Shown here: piece after piece, positions 1 through 9,908 of the stretch
Layout of the letters: each line of letters opens with the position of its first letter
Position numbering within the stretch: the stretch's first letter is position 1
From: Alcaligenaceae bacterium
GTDB taxonomy: Bacteria; Pseudomonadota; Gammaproteobacteria; Burkholderiales; Burkholderiaceae_B
Direction: 5' to 3'
DNA length: 64,000 nt
NCBI GenBank assembly: GCA_030538235.1
Contig: JAUNUJ010000003.1
Location: 124,001-188,000 of the forward strand
The notes under the pieces: generated by a model
Seen by the model: the letters and a program-made list of their open reading frames with translations, nothing else
Database searches by the model: none
Told to the model about the DNA's origin: nothing
Translations under genes and position numbers: made by a program

Positions 1-8
1 ACGCTAAT

Positions 9-575
9 TTATTCGGTAGCGTTATTTTTACCTACTGGAAAAGGCCATTTTGGTTCGACTGAGTCGTCGGGTATGCTGACCTTACGACTAACCACCTGCT
101 TTGTGGCAGTTGGTGGATTAACCACAGGTTTTTTAACAGGTGCTTTTTTAACCACTACTTTTTTTGCTGGCGCAGCAGTTTTCTTGACCACTGCTTTGGT
201 TGCTACAGTTTTTGTGGCAGTCGCTTTTTTTGCCGCGCTCACTGTTTTAGTGGCCACGGCTTTCTTAGCGGCTGTCGTCTTGTTGGTTGCTACTTTCTTG
301 ACGGCTGCTTTGGTTGCTACGGATTTTTTGGCTGCGGTTTTAGTCGCTGTCGTTTTCTTAGCAACAGCAGTTGTTTTCTTGGCCGTGGCTTTTTTAGCGA
401 TCGCCTGTTTGGCAGTACTTACGGTCTTAGTGACCGCGGCTTTTTTAGCTACGGTTTTTTTCACTGCTTTTTTTGCCGCTGTTTTTTTCACAACAGCTGT
501 TGATGTAACGGTTGAATCATCAGAGGTTGCAGCGACCTCGGTAGTTTTAGTCGCGGTCTTCTTGCTAATGGCCAT
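9..575 (-). CDS. Histone H1-like, Ala/Lys-rich DNA-binding protein
   Basis: A 188-residue protein made almost wholly of Lys, Ala, Thr and Val. Degenerate AAKK/ATKK/VAKK-type repeats run from about residue 30 to 150, followed by a less repetitive tail containing PKWPFPVG. This composition is that of bacterial H1-like nucleoid proteins (Bordetella BpH1, Pseudomonas AlgP type), which bind DNA non-specifically and help compact the chromosome. The gene lies just downstream of gltX on the same strand, about 80 bp away. Low-complexity genes of this kind often vary in repeat number between strains. The antisense strand is also open over the whole length, but only as a by-product of the repeat composition. 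Family assignment rests on composition, not on a catalytic motif. Confidence 0.85.
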   Translation of the reverse strand: MAISKKTATKTTEVAATSDDSTVTSTAVVKKTAAKKAVKKTVAKKAAVTKTVSTAKQAIAKKATAKKTTAVAKKTTATKTAAKKSVATKAAVKKVATNKTTAAKKAVATKTVSAAKKATATKTVATKAVVKKTAAPAKKVVVKKAPVKKPVVNPPTATKQVVSRKVSIPDDSVEPKWPFPVGKNNATE

Positions 576-657
576 TTAATCGCTCCTTGATATTGTAAGT
601 ACTTAGACTTAGCTTAAGATTACTGTATTTTTAAATTTAGATCACTGATTTTAAGGT

Positions 658-2067
658 TTATTCTGACAAAACCCGATTAAGACGCTCTAAAACAACGTCG
701 CGACCTAAAAGCGCCAACACGGCATCAACCGAAGGGGTTTGTTTCTGACCGGTGGTCACCACTCGGATTGGAATACCTAAAGCCGGCATTTTTACCTCTT
801 TGGCGGCTAATGTTTCCTTAATCGTGGTAGCTAAGCTGTCAATTGACCAGTCTTCAAGTTTTTCTGCGCGCGCTTTAAAATCAGCCAACACATCCAAGGC
901 TTCTGGAGTTAAAACCTGCGCTTTAAGCTCTGCGTCGGCTTCTTTGTATGGTGCAAAGAAAAGCATGGAAGCGTCAGCTAATTGTTCTAAGGTCTCGGCG
1001 CGATCCTTGAATAAATTCAAAATAGCTGAGACATCAAAACCATCGGTCTTGCCCCCACGAGCTTCAATGCGCGGTAGTACAGCATCAATCAAGGCTTCAT
1101 CGCTGAGTTTTTTAATGTAGTGAGCGTTGAGCCAGTTTAATTTTTTAGGATCCCATTGAGCAGCGGCTTTGGAGAGGTTATCGGTATTGAACCACTCAAT
1201 AAATTGCTGGCGACTGAAAATCTCGTCATCGCCATGACTCCAACCGAGGCGTGCCAAGTAATTAACCATGGCCTCCGGTAAATAGCCTTCACTGTGATAT
1301 TCCATCACGCTGACAGCACCGTGACGCTTGGATAGTTTTTGACCATCAGGACCTAAGATCATGGGTACATGGCAGTACACCGGGATCTCGGCGCCGAGGG
1401 CCTCGAGGATATTGATTTGACGTGGTGTGTTGTTAACATGATCATCGCCGCGGATAACATGGGTGATGCCCATATCCCAGTCATCAACCACCACACAGAA
1501 GTTGTACGTGGGTGTGCCATCCGGGCGTGCAATAATCAAATCGTCTAATTCGGCATTAGCAATGGTGATAGGGCCTTTGACCATATCGTCCCACATCACC
1601 GTACCGTCTAGAGGATTTTTGAATCGAACCACCGGTTTGCGGTCAGCGGGGATTTCACCCAAGGTCTTGCCGGCTTCGGGACGCCAAGTGCCGTCGTATT
1701 TGGGCTTTAAACCCTTGGCGCGAGCGGCTTCACGCATGGCATCAACCTCTTCGGGGGAGCTATAGCAGTAGTATGCTTTACCCTCGTCGAGCAGTTGTTG
1801 GATCACTTCTTTGTAGCGGTCAAAATGTTGAGTCTGGTAAAAAGGCCCTTCATCGTGGTTTAAATCTAACCACTGCATACCTTGTAAAATTGCTTCTACC
1901 GCTTCGGGGGTAGAGCGCTCTAGGTCGGTATCTTCAATTCGTAAAATGAATTGACCCTGGTGGTGTCGGGCAAAAGCCCAAGAAAACAAAGCAGTACGAG
2001 CACCACCTAAGTGTAAATAACCTGTTGGAGAGGGTGCAAAACGAGTTCTAACGCGGGAAGTTGTCAT
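658..2067 (-). CDS. gltX: Glutamyl-tRNA synthetase
   Basis: Class I aminoacyl-tRNA synthetase that charges tRNA-Glu in the cytoplasm. The N-terminus reads [20 protein letters not shown], carrying the HIGH-type signature (HLGG). The KMSKS-type loop is KLSKRHGA around residue 240. At about 469 residues it is standard length. A longer frame opens at 2103, but the ATG at 2067 puts the conserved [12 protein letters not shown] four residues after the start, as in the family, so 2067 is chosen. The divergent PatZ-like gene begins about 170 bp away. Confidence 0.96.
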   Translation of the reverse strand: MTTSRVRTRFAPSPTGYLHLGGARTALFSWAFARHHQGQFILRIEDTDLERSTPEAVEAILQGMQWLDLNHDEGPFYQTQHFDRYKEVIQQLLDEGKAYYCYSSPEEVDAMREAARAKGLKPKYDGTWRPEAGKTLGEIPADRKPVVRFKNPLDGTVMWDDMVKGPITIANAELDDLIIARPDGTPTYNFCVVVDDWDMGITHVIRGDDHVNNTPRQINILEALGAEIPVYCHVPMILGPDGQKLSKRHGAVSVMEYHSEGYLPEAMVNYLARLGWSHGDDEIFSRQQFIEWFNTDNLSKAAAQWDPKKLNWLNAHYIKKLSDEALIDAVLPRIEARGGKTDGFDVSAILNLFKDRAETLEQLADASMLFFAPYKEADAELKAQVLTPEALDVLADFKARAEKLEDWSIDSLATTIKETLAAKEVKMPALGIPIRVVTTGQKQTPSVDAVLALLGRDVVLERLNRVLSE

Positions 2068-2235
2068 GATTTCTAAAGAATTTTTTATACAAAATGTCGC
2101 CACAGATGATAAGGGCGTGATCTTGGTTTGAATTGTAAGCTTTACATTGTAGAATAGGATCTATCATACCATTAACAAGGCCGTTAGCTGTTTCTGAGTT
2201 CTTCTAGTGCTAGCATTTACTTCAAAGTCGCCCTT

Positions 2236-4710
2236 ATGTACAAACACCGCCTAGCCTCTTTATTTGACCCCAGTTCTATTCTGGTTATTAGTGATATTGA
2301 TTTACCCTTATCAAAGCATATTCCCAAGCGTCTCGAGCAGCACGTTGAGTGGCTCCGCTGGGATGTTGCCTCGCAGGAGGTCTTGTTAAGTGACACCTCA
2401 GAGCAGTCGGCGACGGTCACTACGTCTGTATCAGTTGAGTCGCCCGACTTGGCGCTGATTTGTTTGTCGTCCAAAAAAATCAGTTTAGCGCTGGAGGTGC
2501 TTTCTAAAAGACGTCCTAAGGCATTGATTATCTTGCCTTATACAGATTCTGATCCGGATTCGTTGAGTTTGCAGCCTAAAATTGCCGAATGGGCTAATGC
2601 ACACAATTGTCTCTTATTAGGACCGCGTGCCTTTGGAGTTCAGCGCCCGATGCGTGGTTTGAATTTGAGCCGTATACCCCTAGTTCAGGCAGGCAAAGTG
2701 GCAGTGGTTTCACAGTCCCGGATGATCTTAATGTCAGTTTTGGATTGGGCTGCCCAGTCGGGTGTCGGTGTCTCTACGGCAGTCTCTACAGGTGAGGTCT
2801 CCGGGGTCAGTTTGCCGGAGATTATCGAGTACTTAGCAGGCGATACTTATACCTCCAGCATTGTTCTGTATCTGGATAAATTAAGCGATGGCCGTGCTCT
2901 GCTTAGCGCTTTACGAGCCGCTGCCGGTGTTAAGCCAGTCGTGGTTTTTCGTGCAGGACGGATGGATAGTGAGTTGTTGGGCGATGATAGTGTCTTTAAT
3001 GCCGCGGTCAGGCGGTCAGGAGCGGTTAGAGCGAATTACATCTTGGAGTTATTCTCAGCCCTGAAGACAGTGAACCATATTCGCCGTCCCAAAGGCGGTC
3101 GCCTTGCTATTTTTGGTAATGGTCGAGCGCAGACCCAATTGATGTGGGATGTGTTGGGTTCTGCCGGTGATACGGCCAAGTTAGGCCATTTATCACGTGA
3201 TACACAGCATACCCTAGCCATTCATTTAGGTCCGGGCTCAATTACCACGAACCCGGTCATTAGCTATAAGCCCTTTACCAGTGGTAGTTTGGTTGAAGCA
3301 TTAAAGATTATCGTTGATGATCCGGCGGTGGATGCGGTGATGCTGATTTTGGCCCCTGATGAAGCGAGTGATATCGAAGAGGTGGTCCGAGGCTTGGCCG
3401 AATACGCACCGAAAGCGCCGAAACCGATATTTACCACCTTGTTCGGTGAAGAAATCATGCACCCCTTGCGTCAGGTGATGGATGAGGCGGGGACACCGGC
3501 ATTTAGAAACCCTGAAACAGCATTTTTCGGCTTCAATACGATTAATGCCTATCACTATAACCAACAACTATTGCAACAAGTTCGTATACCTTTGTTGGTC
3601 AATACTGTGCCGGACGAAGAGACGGTTAACGATATTATCCAACAGGCCCGGGTAGAGGGTAGAAGCACGCTCAACTCTGAGGAAGTGCGGGCGGTCTTGC
3701 GCTGCTATAACGCCGATATCATCTGGAGTGATCAGATGGATGCGCATCGCGAAGAGATCGATGGTGAAGCGCCGTTTGCTCGAATTACGGTCAAAAAAGA
3801 CCCTATCTTTGGCCCGTGGATTTATTTTGGTGAGGGCAAGCACGAGGTAAATGTCTCCGTGCATGATCAGGGCCAAGATCTACCACCACTCAATGCCTTC
3901 CTAGCGGCGCAATTAATTGAGCGAAGCCGTTTCTGGCGGTTGGAATTACACTTCTACGCAGAAGAGCATCACTTTGTGAAACTACAAAAATTGCTTGAGG
4001 TGGTCAGTGAGATAATTAGCGAGCATCCAGATATTGACAATATGCAAATCAATCCGATTGCTTTAGGGTTAAATCATCTGATTGTCGATGAGGCTGAGAT
4101 CTGCCTGACCGCTGCTCCTCAACCCCGCGCTGTGGAGAGTGGTTATAAGCATCTGGCGATTCATCCTTATCCGCATTATTTAGCTGAACACAAGAGGTTT
4201 AACGATGGCATCCCATGGACTCTCAGACCGATACGACCGGAAGATGCCGATGCCTTACAAAACTTTATTCGCAGTTTATCCGACAGTTCGCGATATATGC
4301 GCTTTGTTTCTATGATGAGCGAATTAACGCCCAAAATGCTGACTCGTTATACCTATGTGGATTATGACAAAGAGCTGGCTCTGGTTGCGACAACCGAGTT
4401 GCCGAATCCGGCGAACCGGGGTTTGCCTCAAGAAGTAATTATTGGGCTAGCGCATTATCTACGTAATAGCGATGGTGTGGGCGCGGAGTATGCGTTAGTG
4501 ATCTCAGATGATTGGCAGCGCCGCGGTCTTGGTCGCTCATTGATGAGTAAACTGATAGCACTGGCTAAACGTCAGGGTTTAGAGTATATCGAGGGGTTGG
4601 TTTTGTCCAAGAATCGCCCGATGTTGGGGCTGATGACTAGCCTAGGTATGACCAATGATCCGGACCCTGAGGATAATAGCGTCCGTAGGTTGTGGATGCC
4701 ATTTGATTAA
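2236..4710 (+). CDS. PatZ/Pat-like protein lysine acetyltransferase (acyl-CoA synthetase-like + GNAT)
   Basis: An 824-residue multidomain protein. An N-terminal CoA-binding Rossmann region (about 1-130) and succinyl-CoA-ligase-like segments (VAVVSQSR and following, about 155-460) precede an ATP-grasp-like region (about 480-640). A C-terminal GNAT domain (about 660-824) has the acetyl-CoA loop QRRGLGRSLM. This is the architecture of Pat/PatZ enzymes that acetylate protein lysines, for example on acetyl-CoA synthetase. The segment that normally holds the catalytic His of NDP-forming synthetases (a SHTG motif) is shortened here to GRMDSELLGDDSVFNAA with no His. This supports a regulatory, non-ligase role. 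The target is unknown. Confidence 0.85.
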   Translation: MYKHRLASLFDPSSILVISDIDLPLSKHIPKRLEQHVEWLRWDVASQEVLLSDTSEQSATVTTSVSVESPDLALICLSSKKISLALEVLSKRRPKALIILPYTDSDPDSLSLQPKIAEWANAHNCLLLGPRAFGVQRPMRGLNLSRIPLVQAGKVAVVSQSRMILMSVLDWAAQSGVGVSTAVSTGEVSGVSLPEIIEYLAGDTYTSSIVLYLDKLSDGRALLSALRAAAGVKPVVVFRAGRMDSELLGDDSVFNAAVRRSGAVRANYILELFSALKTVNHIRRPKGGRLAIFGNGRAQTQLMWDVLGSAGDTAKLGHLSRDTQHTLAIHLGPGSITTNPVISYKPFTSGSLVEALKIIVDDPAVDAVMLILAPDEASDIEEVVRGLAEYAPKAPKPIFTTLFGEEIMHPLRQVMDEAGTPAFRNPETAFFGFNTINAYHYNQQLLQQVRIPLLVNTVPDEETVNDIIQQARVEGRSTLNSEEVRAVLRCYNADIIWSDQMDAHREEIDGEAPFARITVKKDPIFGPWIYFGEGKHEVNVSVHDQGQDLPPLNAFLAAQLIERSRFWRLELHFYAEEHHFVKLQKLLEVVSEIISEHPDIDNMQINPIALGLNHLIVDEAEICLTAAPQPRAVESGYKHLAIHPYPHYLAEHKRFNDGIPWTLRPIRPEDADALQNFIRSLSDSSRYMRFVSMMSELTPKMLTRYTYVDYDKELALVATTELPNPANRGLPQEVIIGLAHYLRNSDGVGAEYALVISDDWQRRGLGRSLMSKLIALAKRQGLEYIEGLVLSKNRPMLGLMTSLGMTNDPDPEDNSVRRLWMPFD

Positions 4711-4745
4711 ATTTTGAAGGCGGTATTATCAGCGAGATAATTAAA

Positions 4746-4789
4746 ACACCTGCTTATTGCTCAGAGTCCGGAGAATAAGCAGATGTTTA
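4746..4789. terminator. Hairpin between convergent genes
   Basis: Arms CTGCTTATT (4750-4758) and AATAAGCAG (4774-4782) pair perfectly and extend to ACA/TGT past one mismatch. It lies between the stops of the acetyltransferase gene and the esterase gene. T-runs are weak on both sides, so it is only a probable bidirectional terminator. Confidence 0.5.
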
Positions 4790-4819
4790 GATGTGTGATG
4801 GAGGCGTTTTTCCTGTGCT

Positions 4820-5503
4820 TTATTTTGCGTGAGCACCGAGGAAGTTATTGATATCACGAATTTCTTCAGCGCATACTTCGTGCTGCATCGGGTAATCGAA
4901 CCATTCAACCTCATAACCCCATTCGCGCAAGCGATCGCGACTTTGCTCACCACGAGCCATTTGTACCACCGGGTCCTGTGAACCGTGGATCATTAGGATC
5001 GGTGTGTCTTGGTTGGCCGGATGACGCTCTGCTTCAGTCAGTTCGGCGATGGGCAGGTAGCCTGAGAGGCCGATAATACCGGCGAGTTTTTTCGGATGAC
5101 GTAAACCGGTCGAAAGAGCCATGGCTGAGCCCTGTGAAAAACCAATTAAAAAGATATTTTCAGAGGGGATGCCGCGTTCAATTTCACGCTCAATTAATGC
5201 ATTAATATCCTCAATGGATTTGCGAATGCCCATCTCGTCTTCGCGAATGCCGCCGATATCCATGGTCAGTAGGTCATACCAAGCCGGCATCACGTAACCG
5301 TTGTTGACGGTGACTGGGATGGAGGGCGCATTTGGAAAAACAAAGCGAATATTCAAGGTTTCCGGTAAACGGAAATAAGGCGGTACCGGCACGAAATCAT
5401 GGGCATTGGCTCCCAGGCCGTGCATCCAGATCGCACTATGGGTGGGGGTATCATCCCTTCTGGGATGAACTAGCTCAATACAATCTAAAAGTTCTTGGCT
5501 CAT
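4820..5503 (-). CDS. Alpha/beta-hydrolase, phospholipase/carboxylesterase family
   Basis: A 227-residue cytosolic serine hydrolase. The visible triad is Ser in GFSQGS (about 115), Asp in GSQDPVV (about 176) and His in MQHEV (about 208). MHGLGANAHDF near the start forms the oxyanion region. This is the layout of small bacterial carboxylesterases such as Pseudomonas EstB and of acyl-protein thioesterases. The natural substrate cannot be read from sequence. AAGGA lies about 10 nt before the ATG. darP follows upstream on the same strand with about 30 bp between them, so they may be co-transcribed. Confidence 0.88.
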   Translation of the reverse strand: MSQELLDCIELVHPRRDDTPTHSAIWMHGLGANAHDFVPVPPYFRLPETLNIRFVFPNAPSIPVTVNNGYVMPAWYDLLTMDIGGIREDEMGIRKSIEDINALIEREIERGIPSENIFLIGFSQGSAMALSTGLRHPKKLAGIIGLSGYLPIAELTEAERHPANQDTPILMIHGSQDPVVQMARGEQSRDRLREWGYEVEWFDYPMQHEVCAEEIRDINNFLGAHAK

Positions 5504-5533
5504 GAAAAATTGTTCCTTAAATTGGTGAGGGTG

Positions 5534-6082
5534 TTACTCAATTAAATCCTTTAGGAGTTGAAATAAAGCACGATAATGCTTGCGCTGCGGCGCTTGGTTT
5601 TCAGCTAGCGTGGCATTGGTGCTCTGTTCCTTACGGGCTGCACGAACAACACTGCGTAAGACTTGGATATCAACCGTGGGGAATTGTTCAATCAGTTTGG
5701 TTACTTCGTCATCACTTTCGATTAAGCGATCGCGAGTTAATTCGAGGCGATGGAAGCGATCGTTTTGCTCCTTGGAACCATGCTTCCATGTGTCTAGAAG
5801 CGTATTAATCGCGTCCAGATCGGCATGGCGCAAAAGCTTGGCGGCATAGTGCGTCTGGCGACGCTTGGCACCGTGGCTTTTAAAACTTTTTGCTTCTTCC
5901 AGAGCGCGGGTCATGGATTCATCAAGAGGTAATTGGCGAATTCTATCAACCGATAGCTCGATTAACTCCTTGGTTAAATCCACAATTGCGTTTAGTTCGC
6001 GTTTAACCTGTGATTTACTAGGGCCGTCATAGCCATTATCGTCAAGTTCGGGATTGTTGCTTTGGTCGGAATCTGTAGACAT
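5534..6082 (-). CDS. darP: Ribosome-associated protein DarP (YjgA, DUF615)
   Basis: A 182-residue, highly charged, mostly helical protein. Landmarks are GPSKSQVKRELNAIVDL near residue 20 and RQTHYAAKLLRHAD near residue 76. Both are typical of the DUF615/YjgA family that associates with late 50S ribosome assembly intermediates. It is divergent from pmbA with about 110 bp between, the same arrangement as yjgA/pmbA in enterobacteria, which strengthens both calls. Confidence 0.92.
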   Translation of the reverse strand: MSTDSDQSNNPELDDNGYDGPSKSQVKRELNAIVDLTKELIELSVDRIRQLPLDESMTRALEEAKSFKSHGAKRRQTHYAAKLLRHADLDAINTLLDTWKHGSKEQNDRFHRLELTRDRLIESDDEVTKLIEQFPTVDIQVLRSVVRAARKEQSTNATLAENQAPQRKHYRALFQLLKDLIE

Positions 6083-6191
6083 AGAAGTAATTAATGGTTT
6101 ATTAATATTAGCTTGTCGTATATGATAGCCTGAGAGCTAAATCGATTGGCAAAAAACCATCTAATCATATTTACAAGGTTTTTAATTATTA

Positions 6192-7529
6192 ATGAGTGTA
6201 ACTAGTTCAGATTTTGATTTAATTGTGCAAAAAGCCTTGGCAAATGCCAAGCAATTAGGCGCCAGTGATGCAGCAGCATCGGTTTCCGAATCGTCCGGTT
6301 TAGTGGTGGGCGTGCGTCAGGGTCAGGTTGAGACCATTGAGCGAACGCGTGATCGTTCTTTAGGTGTTACGGTCTATCGTGGCAAAGCACGTGGTTCCGC
6401 ATCAACCTCTGATTTGAGCGACAAAGCGCTGGCTGATACGGTTGAAGCGGCTTGGAATATTGCCCGCTATACGGCCGAAGACGAGGCCGCAGGTCTGCCT
6501 GCACCAGAGGATTTAGCGACCGATTTCAGAGATCTTGAGTTGTACAAGACGTGGGATATTGACCCGACGGCAGCCACAGAGTTAGCTCTACAGGCTGAAG
6601 AAACTGCCTTGGCCTATAGCGACAAAATCACTAACACCGAGGGGGCCCAGGTCGATACCGGCGGTGGTCGCTTTGTGATGGCAAATAGCGCAGGTTTTAT
6701 GGGTGGTTATCAATTTTCTCGTCATGGCATTTCGGCTTCAGTGATTGCCGGCAAGGGCGATGGCATGCAGCGCGATTATTGGTATACCTCGAATCGTTAT
6801 CCGGAGCGGTTGGAGTCCCCACAGCACGTGGGAGAGATGGCGGCCAAGCGGTCGGTGATGCGTCTTGGCGCTCGTAAAATTCCCACCGGTCGCTATCCGG
6901 TGATTTTTGATGCGCCTCTGGCTTTAGGTTTGATTGGGCATTTGGCCCAAGCCGTCAAGGGTGGTGCCCTGTATCGAAAAACCAGTTTCCTAGTGGATTC
7001 ATTAGGCACAGAAATTATGGCGCCTCACATCAGTATTCACGAGGATCCTTTTATCCTTGGTGCCATGGGCAGCAGCACCTTTGACAATGAAGGCGTTGCC
7101 ACTTCGGCTCGTGATCTGGTCAAGGACGGTGTGTTGCAGGGCTACTTGCTCTCGACCTATACGGCACGCAAACTGGGCATGCGTACTACCGGCAATGCCG
7201 GGGGTTCCCATAACCTGATCTTGCAGTCCAGCCTAACTCAACCAGGCGATAGCTTAGATGCCTTATTAAAGAAAATGCATCGTGGTTTATTGGTCACAGA
7301 GCTTATCGGTCAAGGGGTCAATTATGTGACCGGTGATTATTCACGTGGTGCCTTCGGTTATTGGGTGGACCATGGTGAGATCCAGTACCCGGTCGAAGAG
7401 ATTACCATTGCCGGTAATCTCAAGGATATGTTCAAACAAATACAGGCGGTGGGGACAGATTTGATTACCCGCGGCTCTAAGACCAGTGGTCCGGTGTTGA
7501 TTGAGCAGATGTCCGTGGCCGGCTCATAA
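6192..7529 (+). CDS. pmbA: Metalloprotease subunit PmbA (TldE)
   Basis: A 445-residue TldD/PmbA-family protein. PmbA forms a heterodimer with TldD that degrades unfolded peptides and matures microcin- or CcdA-type substrates. Family landmarks include DRSLGVTVYRGKARGSAST, YKTWDIDP, and the C-terminal NYVTGDYSRGAFGYWV and EITIAGNLKDM. PmbA lacks the metal-binding HExxxH of TldD, and no such motif is present here either. No tldD lies in the window. Length matches the family. Confidence 0.95.
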   Translation: MSVTSSDFDLIVQKALANAKQLGASDAAASVSESSGLVVGVRQGQVETIERTRDRSLGVTVYRGKARGSASTSDLSDKALADTVEAAWNIARYTAEDEAAGLPAPEDLATDFRDLELYKTWDIDPTAATELALQAEETALAYSDKITNTEGAQVDTGGGRFVMANSAGFMGGYQFSRHGISASVIAGKGDGMQRDYWYTSNRYPERLESPQHVGEMAAKRSVMRLGARKIPTGRYPVIFDAPLALGLIGHLAQAVKGGALYRKTSFLVDSLGTEIMAPHISIHEDPFILGAMGSSTFDNEGVATSARDLVKDGVLQGYLLSTYTARKLGMRTTGNAGGSHNLILQSSLTQPGDSLDALLKKMHRGLLVTELIGQGVNYVTGDYSRGAFGYWVDHGEIQYPVEEITIAGNLKDMFKQIQAVGTDLITRGSKTSGPVLIEQMSVAGS

Positions 7530-7614
7530 GTCGTGAGTCTAGGGTAAATAGTTAAGGTTAAAGTGTTATATTTATGCTAGGATATCTCGCATAATTTTTT
7601 AGGAGTTGTAGACA

Positions 7615-8715
7615 ATGGAAAGACGTTCGTTTTTGAAAAAAGCCGGTTTAGGTGTCGCTGCTGCCGGTGCCGCTACCGTATCAGCACCAGTTATCGCTCA
7701 GGATGGTCCATCAATTCGTTGGCGTATGGCCACGAGCTTCCCTCGTAACTTACCTGCATTGCACGGTGCAGCGGTACGCTTCTCAGAGTACGTTAGTGCA
7801 ATGACTGATGGCAAGTTCCAGATTGATGTCTTCCCAGCCGGTGAGATTGTGCCTGCATTTGAGGTACTCGATGCCGTCTCTAACGGTACAGTTCAATGTG
7901 GTCACACCTGCGGTTACTACTATTTCGGCAAGAACCCCGCTTACTGTTTTGATACCGCTGTACCATTCGGTTTAACTGCGCGTCAGATGACTGCTTGGTT
8001 GATCGAAGGTAACGGTATGACTTTATTACGCGAGCTATTCGCTGGTGCTAACGTCGTTAACTTCCCATTGGGTAACACGGGCGCTCAGATGGGTGGTTGG
8101 TTCCGTAAAGAGATTAAGTCGCTAGAGGACCTTAAAGGCGTTAAGATGCGTACTGCCGGTTTTGCGGGTGAGGTTTTATCAAAGATCGGTGTTGTCCCTC
8201 AGCAATTAGCTGGTGGTGATGTGTATCCTGCGCTTGAAAAAGGTACCTTGGATGCGGTTGAATTCGTCGGTCCTTTTGATGATGAGAAATTAGGCTTTGT
8301 GAAAGTAGCACCTTACTACTACTACCCGGGTTTCTGGGAGGGTGGTCCTGCGGTTTCTTTATACACTAACAAGGACGAGTACGAGAAGTTACCTGAGGTA
8401 TATAAGCATATCCTTGAAACAGCTTCTTTCCGCGCGACTAACGATATGTTAGCGATTTATGACTACAACAACGCCGGTGCCTTACGTAACCTGATTGCAG
8501 AGGGTGCAATCCTTAGAGAGTTCCCACGCGATATCTTGGAAGCTGCTTACAAAGCAACCACTGAGCTCTACAAAGAGTACTCTGAAAAAGACGATATGTT
8601 TAAGCGTTTACACGATGACTACATGGGCTATCGTAACTCAGTTGCTCCGTGGTTTAACGTGTTAGAGACTTCTTATACACGCTTCCTAGCTTACGCGATT
8701 AACCGTTTAAGCTAA
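7615..8715 (+). CDS. TRAP transporter substrate-binding protein, DctP family (Tat-exported)
   Basis: A 366-residue periplasmic solute-binding protein. The N-terminus MERRSFLKKAGLGVAAAGAA is a twin-arginine signal with likely cleavage after APVIAQ. The body (WRMATSFPRNLPAL, FPAGEIVPAFEVLDAV, KGVKMRTAGFAGEVLSKIG, ALEKGTLDAVEFVGPFDDEK) is typical of DctP proteins for carboxylates such as 2-oxo acids. No DctQ or DctM membrane subunits occur in the window, so its permease must be elsewhere. AGGAG sits 10 nt before the ATG, and two successive terminators follow. Its stand-alone position and strong signals suggest high expression. Confidence 0.92.
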   Translation: MERRSFLKKAGLGVAAAGAATVSAPVIAQDGPSIRWRMATSFPRNLPALHGAAVRFSEYVSAMTDGKFQIDVFPAGEIVPAFEVLDAVSNGTVQCGHTCGYYYFGKNPAYCFDTAVPFGLTARQMTAWLIEGNGMTLLRELFAGANVVNFPLGNTGAQMGGWFRKEIKSLEDLKGVKMRTAGFAGEVLSKIGVVPQQLAGGDVYPALEKGTLDAVEFVGPFDDEKLGFVKVAPYYYYPGFWEGGPAVSLYTNKDEYEKLPEVYKHILETASFRATNDMLAIYDYNNAGALRNLIAEGAILREFPRDILEAAYKATTELYKEYSEKDDMFKRLHDDYMGYRNSVAPWFNVLETSYTRFLAYAINRLS

Positions 8716-8742
8716 GCCGTGGTGTGTCGATTCTTCTATTGA

Positions 8743-8767
8743 AGGCCTCCTGAGCCAGGGGGCTTTT
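8743..8767 (+). terminator. Rho-independent terminator
   Basis: GCCTCCTG (8745-8752), loop AGC, CAGGGGGC (8756-8763) with one G-T wobble, then TTTT. It lies about 30 bp after the TRAP binding-protein stop. Confidence 0.75.
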
Positions 8768-8777
8768 ACTGAAATAC

Positions 8778-8816
8778 AACGCTAAAGGGTTGTTTTTACA
8801 TCCTTTTAGCGTTTTT
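8778..8816 (+). terminator. Second rho-independent terminator in tandem
   Basis: A 12-bp stem AACGCTAAAGGG (8778-8789) with CCTTTTAGCGTT (8802-8813), one wobble, ending in a T run. It follows the first terminator by about 10 bp and insulates the ribosomal-protein operon from the TRAP gene. Confidence 0.85.
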
Positions 8817-8934
8817 CTTTATATCAATTAATAATTTATGTTATAGTTATCGGCTTACTCTGCTAGTACTGTCAATTCGATTTTAATAATGGCATGGCTA
8901 GTATGAGGTTTTTAACTTTTAAGGATAAGAAATC

Positions 8935-9363
8935 ATGAAGACTTTTGTGGCAAAACCCCATGAAGTCAAGCGTGACTGGTATATTATCGACGCAAAGGGC
9001 AAAGTTTTAGGACGTGTAGCCAGCGAAGTTGCACGCCGTTTGCGCGGTAAGCATAAGCCCGAGTATACCCCCCACGTTGACACAGGCGATTACATCGTAA
9101 TTATCAATGCAGCTGATGTTGTCGTTACCGGCGCTAAGTTCGAAGACAAAAAATACTACCGTCATACCGGTTATCCGGGCGGTATCCGTGAAACAAACTT
9201 CCGCAAGATGCAGGAGCGTTTCCCGGGTCGCGCTTTAGAAAAGGCAGTTAAAGGCATGTTACCTAAGGGTCCTTTAGGCTACGCCATGTTCAAAAAACTC
9301 AAGGTGTATGCTGGCCCTGAGCACCCACACACTGCTCAGCAACCACAACAGCTTGATATTTAA
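8935..9363 (+). CDS. rplM: 50S ribosomal protein L13
   Basis: 142 residues, full family length. It begins [20 protein letters not shown] and contains the L13 signature around [21 protein letters not shown]. It assembles early into the 50S subunit. AAGGA precedes the ATG by about 9 nt. rpsI follows after 9 bp, the conserved rplM-rpsI operon. A 220-bp leader with no other gene holds its promoter. Confidence 0.98.
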   Translation: MKTFVAKPHEVKRDWYIIDAKGKVLGRVASEVARRLRGKHKPEYTPHVDTGDYIVIINAADVVVTGAKFEDKKYYRHTGYPGGIRETNFRKMQERFPGRALEKAVKGMLPKGPLGYAMFKKLKVYAGPEHPHTAQQPQQLDI

Positions 9364-9372
9364 GGATAAGTC

Positions 9373-9765
9373 ATGATTGGTGATTGGAATTATGGCACGG
9401 GCCGTCGCAAAACCTCGGTAGCTCGTGTTTTCTTGAAAAAAGGTTCTGGTAATATCGTTGTAAACGGTAAAACCCTTGAGGATTACTTCGGTCGCGAAAC
9501 CGGTCGTATGATTTCTCGTCAGCCATTGGCGTTATTGGACATGTTAGAAAGCTTCGACATCCAAGTTAACGTACGCGGTGGTGGTGAGAGTGGTCAGGCT
9601 GGTGCAGTTCGCCACGGTATTACTCGTGCATTAATCGACTATGACGGTTCTCTAAAGTCTGAGCTTTCTAAAGCCGGCTTTGTTACCCGTGATGCTCGTG
9701 CTGTTGAGCGTAAGAAAGTTGGTCTACGCGGCGCACGTCGTCGTAAGCAATTCTCTAAGCGTTAA
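9373..9765 (+). CDS. rpsI: 30S ribosomal protein S9
   Basis: 130 residues. It has the S9 core [17 protein letters not shown] and ends [14 protein letters not shown], the basic tail that reaches into the ribosomal P site. Its ribosome binding site AAGGA lies in the short gap after rplM. A strong terminator closes the operon. Confidence 0.98.
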   Translation: MIGDWNYGTGRRKTSVARVFLKKGSGNIVVNGKTLEDYFGRETGRMISRQPLALLDMLESFDIQVNVRGGGESGQAGAVRHGITRALIDYDGSLKSELSKAGFVTRDARAVERKKVGLRGARRRKQFSKR

Positions 9766-9789
9766 TTTTTATACGCCTACAGATATGCA

Positions 9790-9822
9790 AAACCGTCATC
9801 AATTGTTTGGTGACGGTTTTTT
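9790..9822 (+). terminator. Terminator of the rplM-rpsI operon
   Basis: An 11-bp stem AAACCGTCATC (9790-9800) with GGTGACGGTTT (9809-9819), one wobble, followed by a T run. Confidence 0.88.
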
Positions 9823-9908
9823 GCTTTTTAGGGGTGGGGTTATTAGGGGTGGACTAACTCAGTCTAATGTTGAGTGCTGACATCTGACGCTATTGTGTAC
9901 AGTGTGGT

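Noticed and set aside
73-579. 168-codon plus-strand frame opposite the H1-like gene
   Set aside because: It is open only because the Ala/Lys repeat codons of the minus-strand gene avoid stops in reverse. The product is an artefactual Phe/Val/Thr-rich string.
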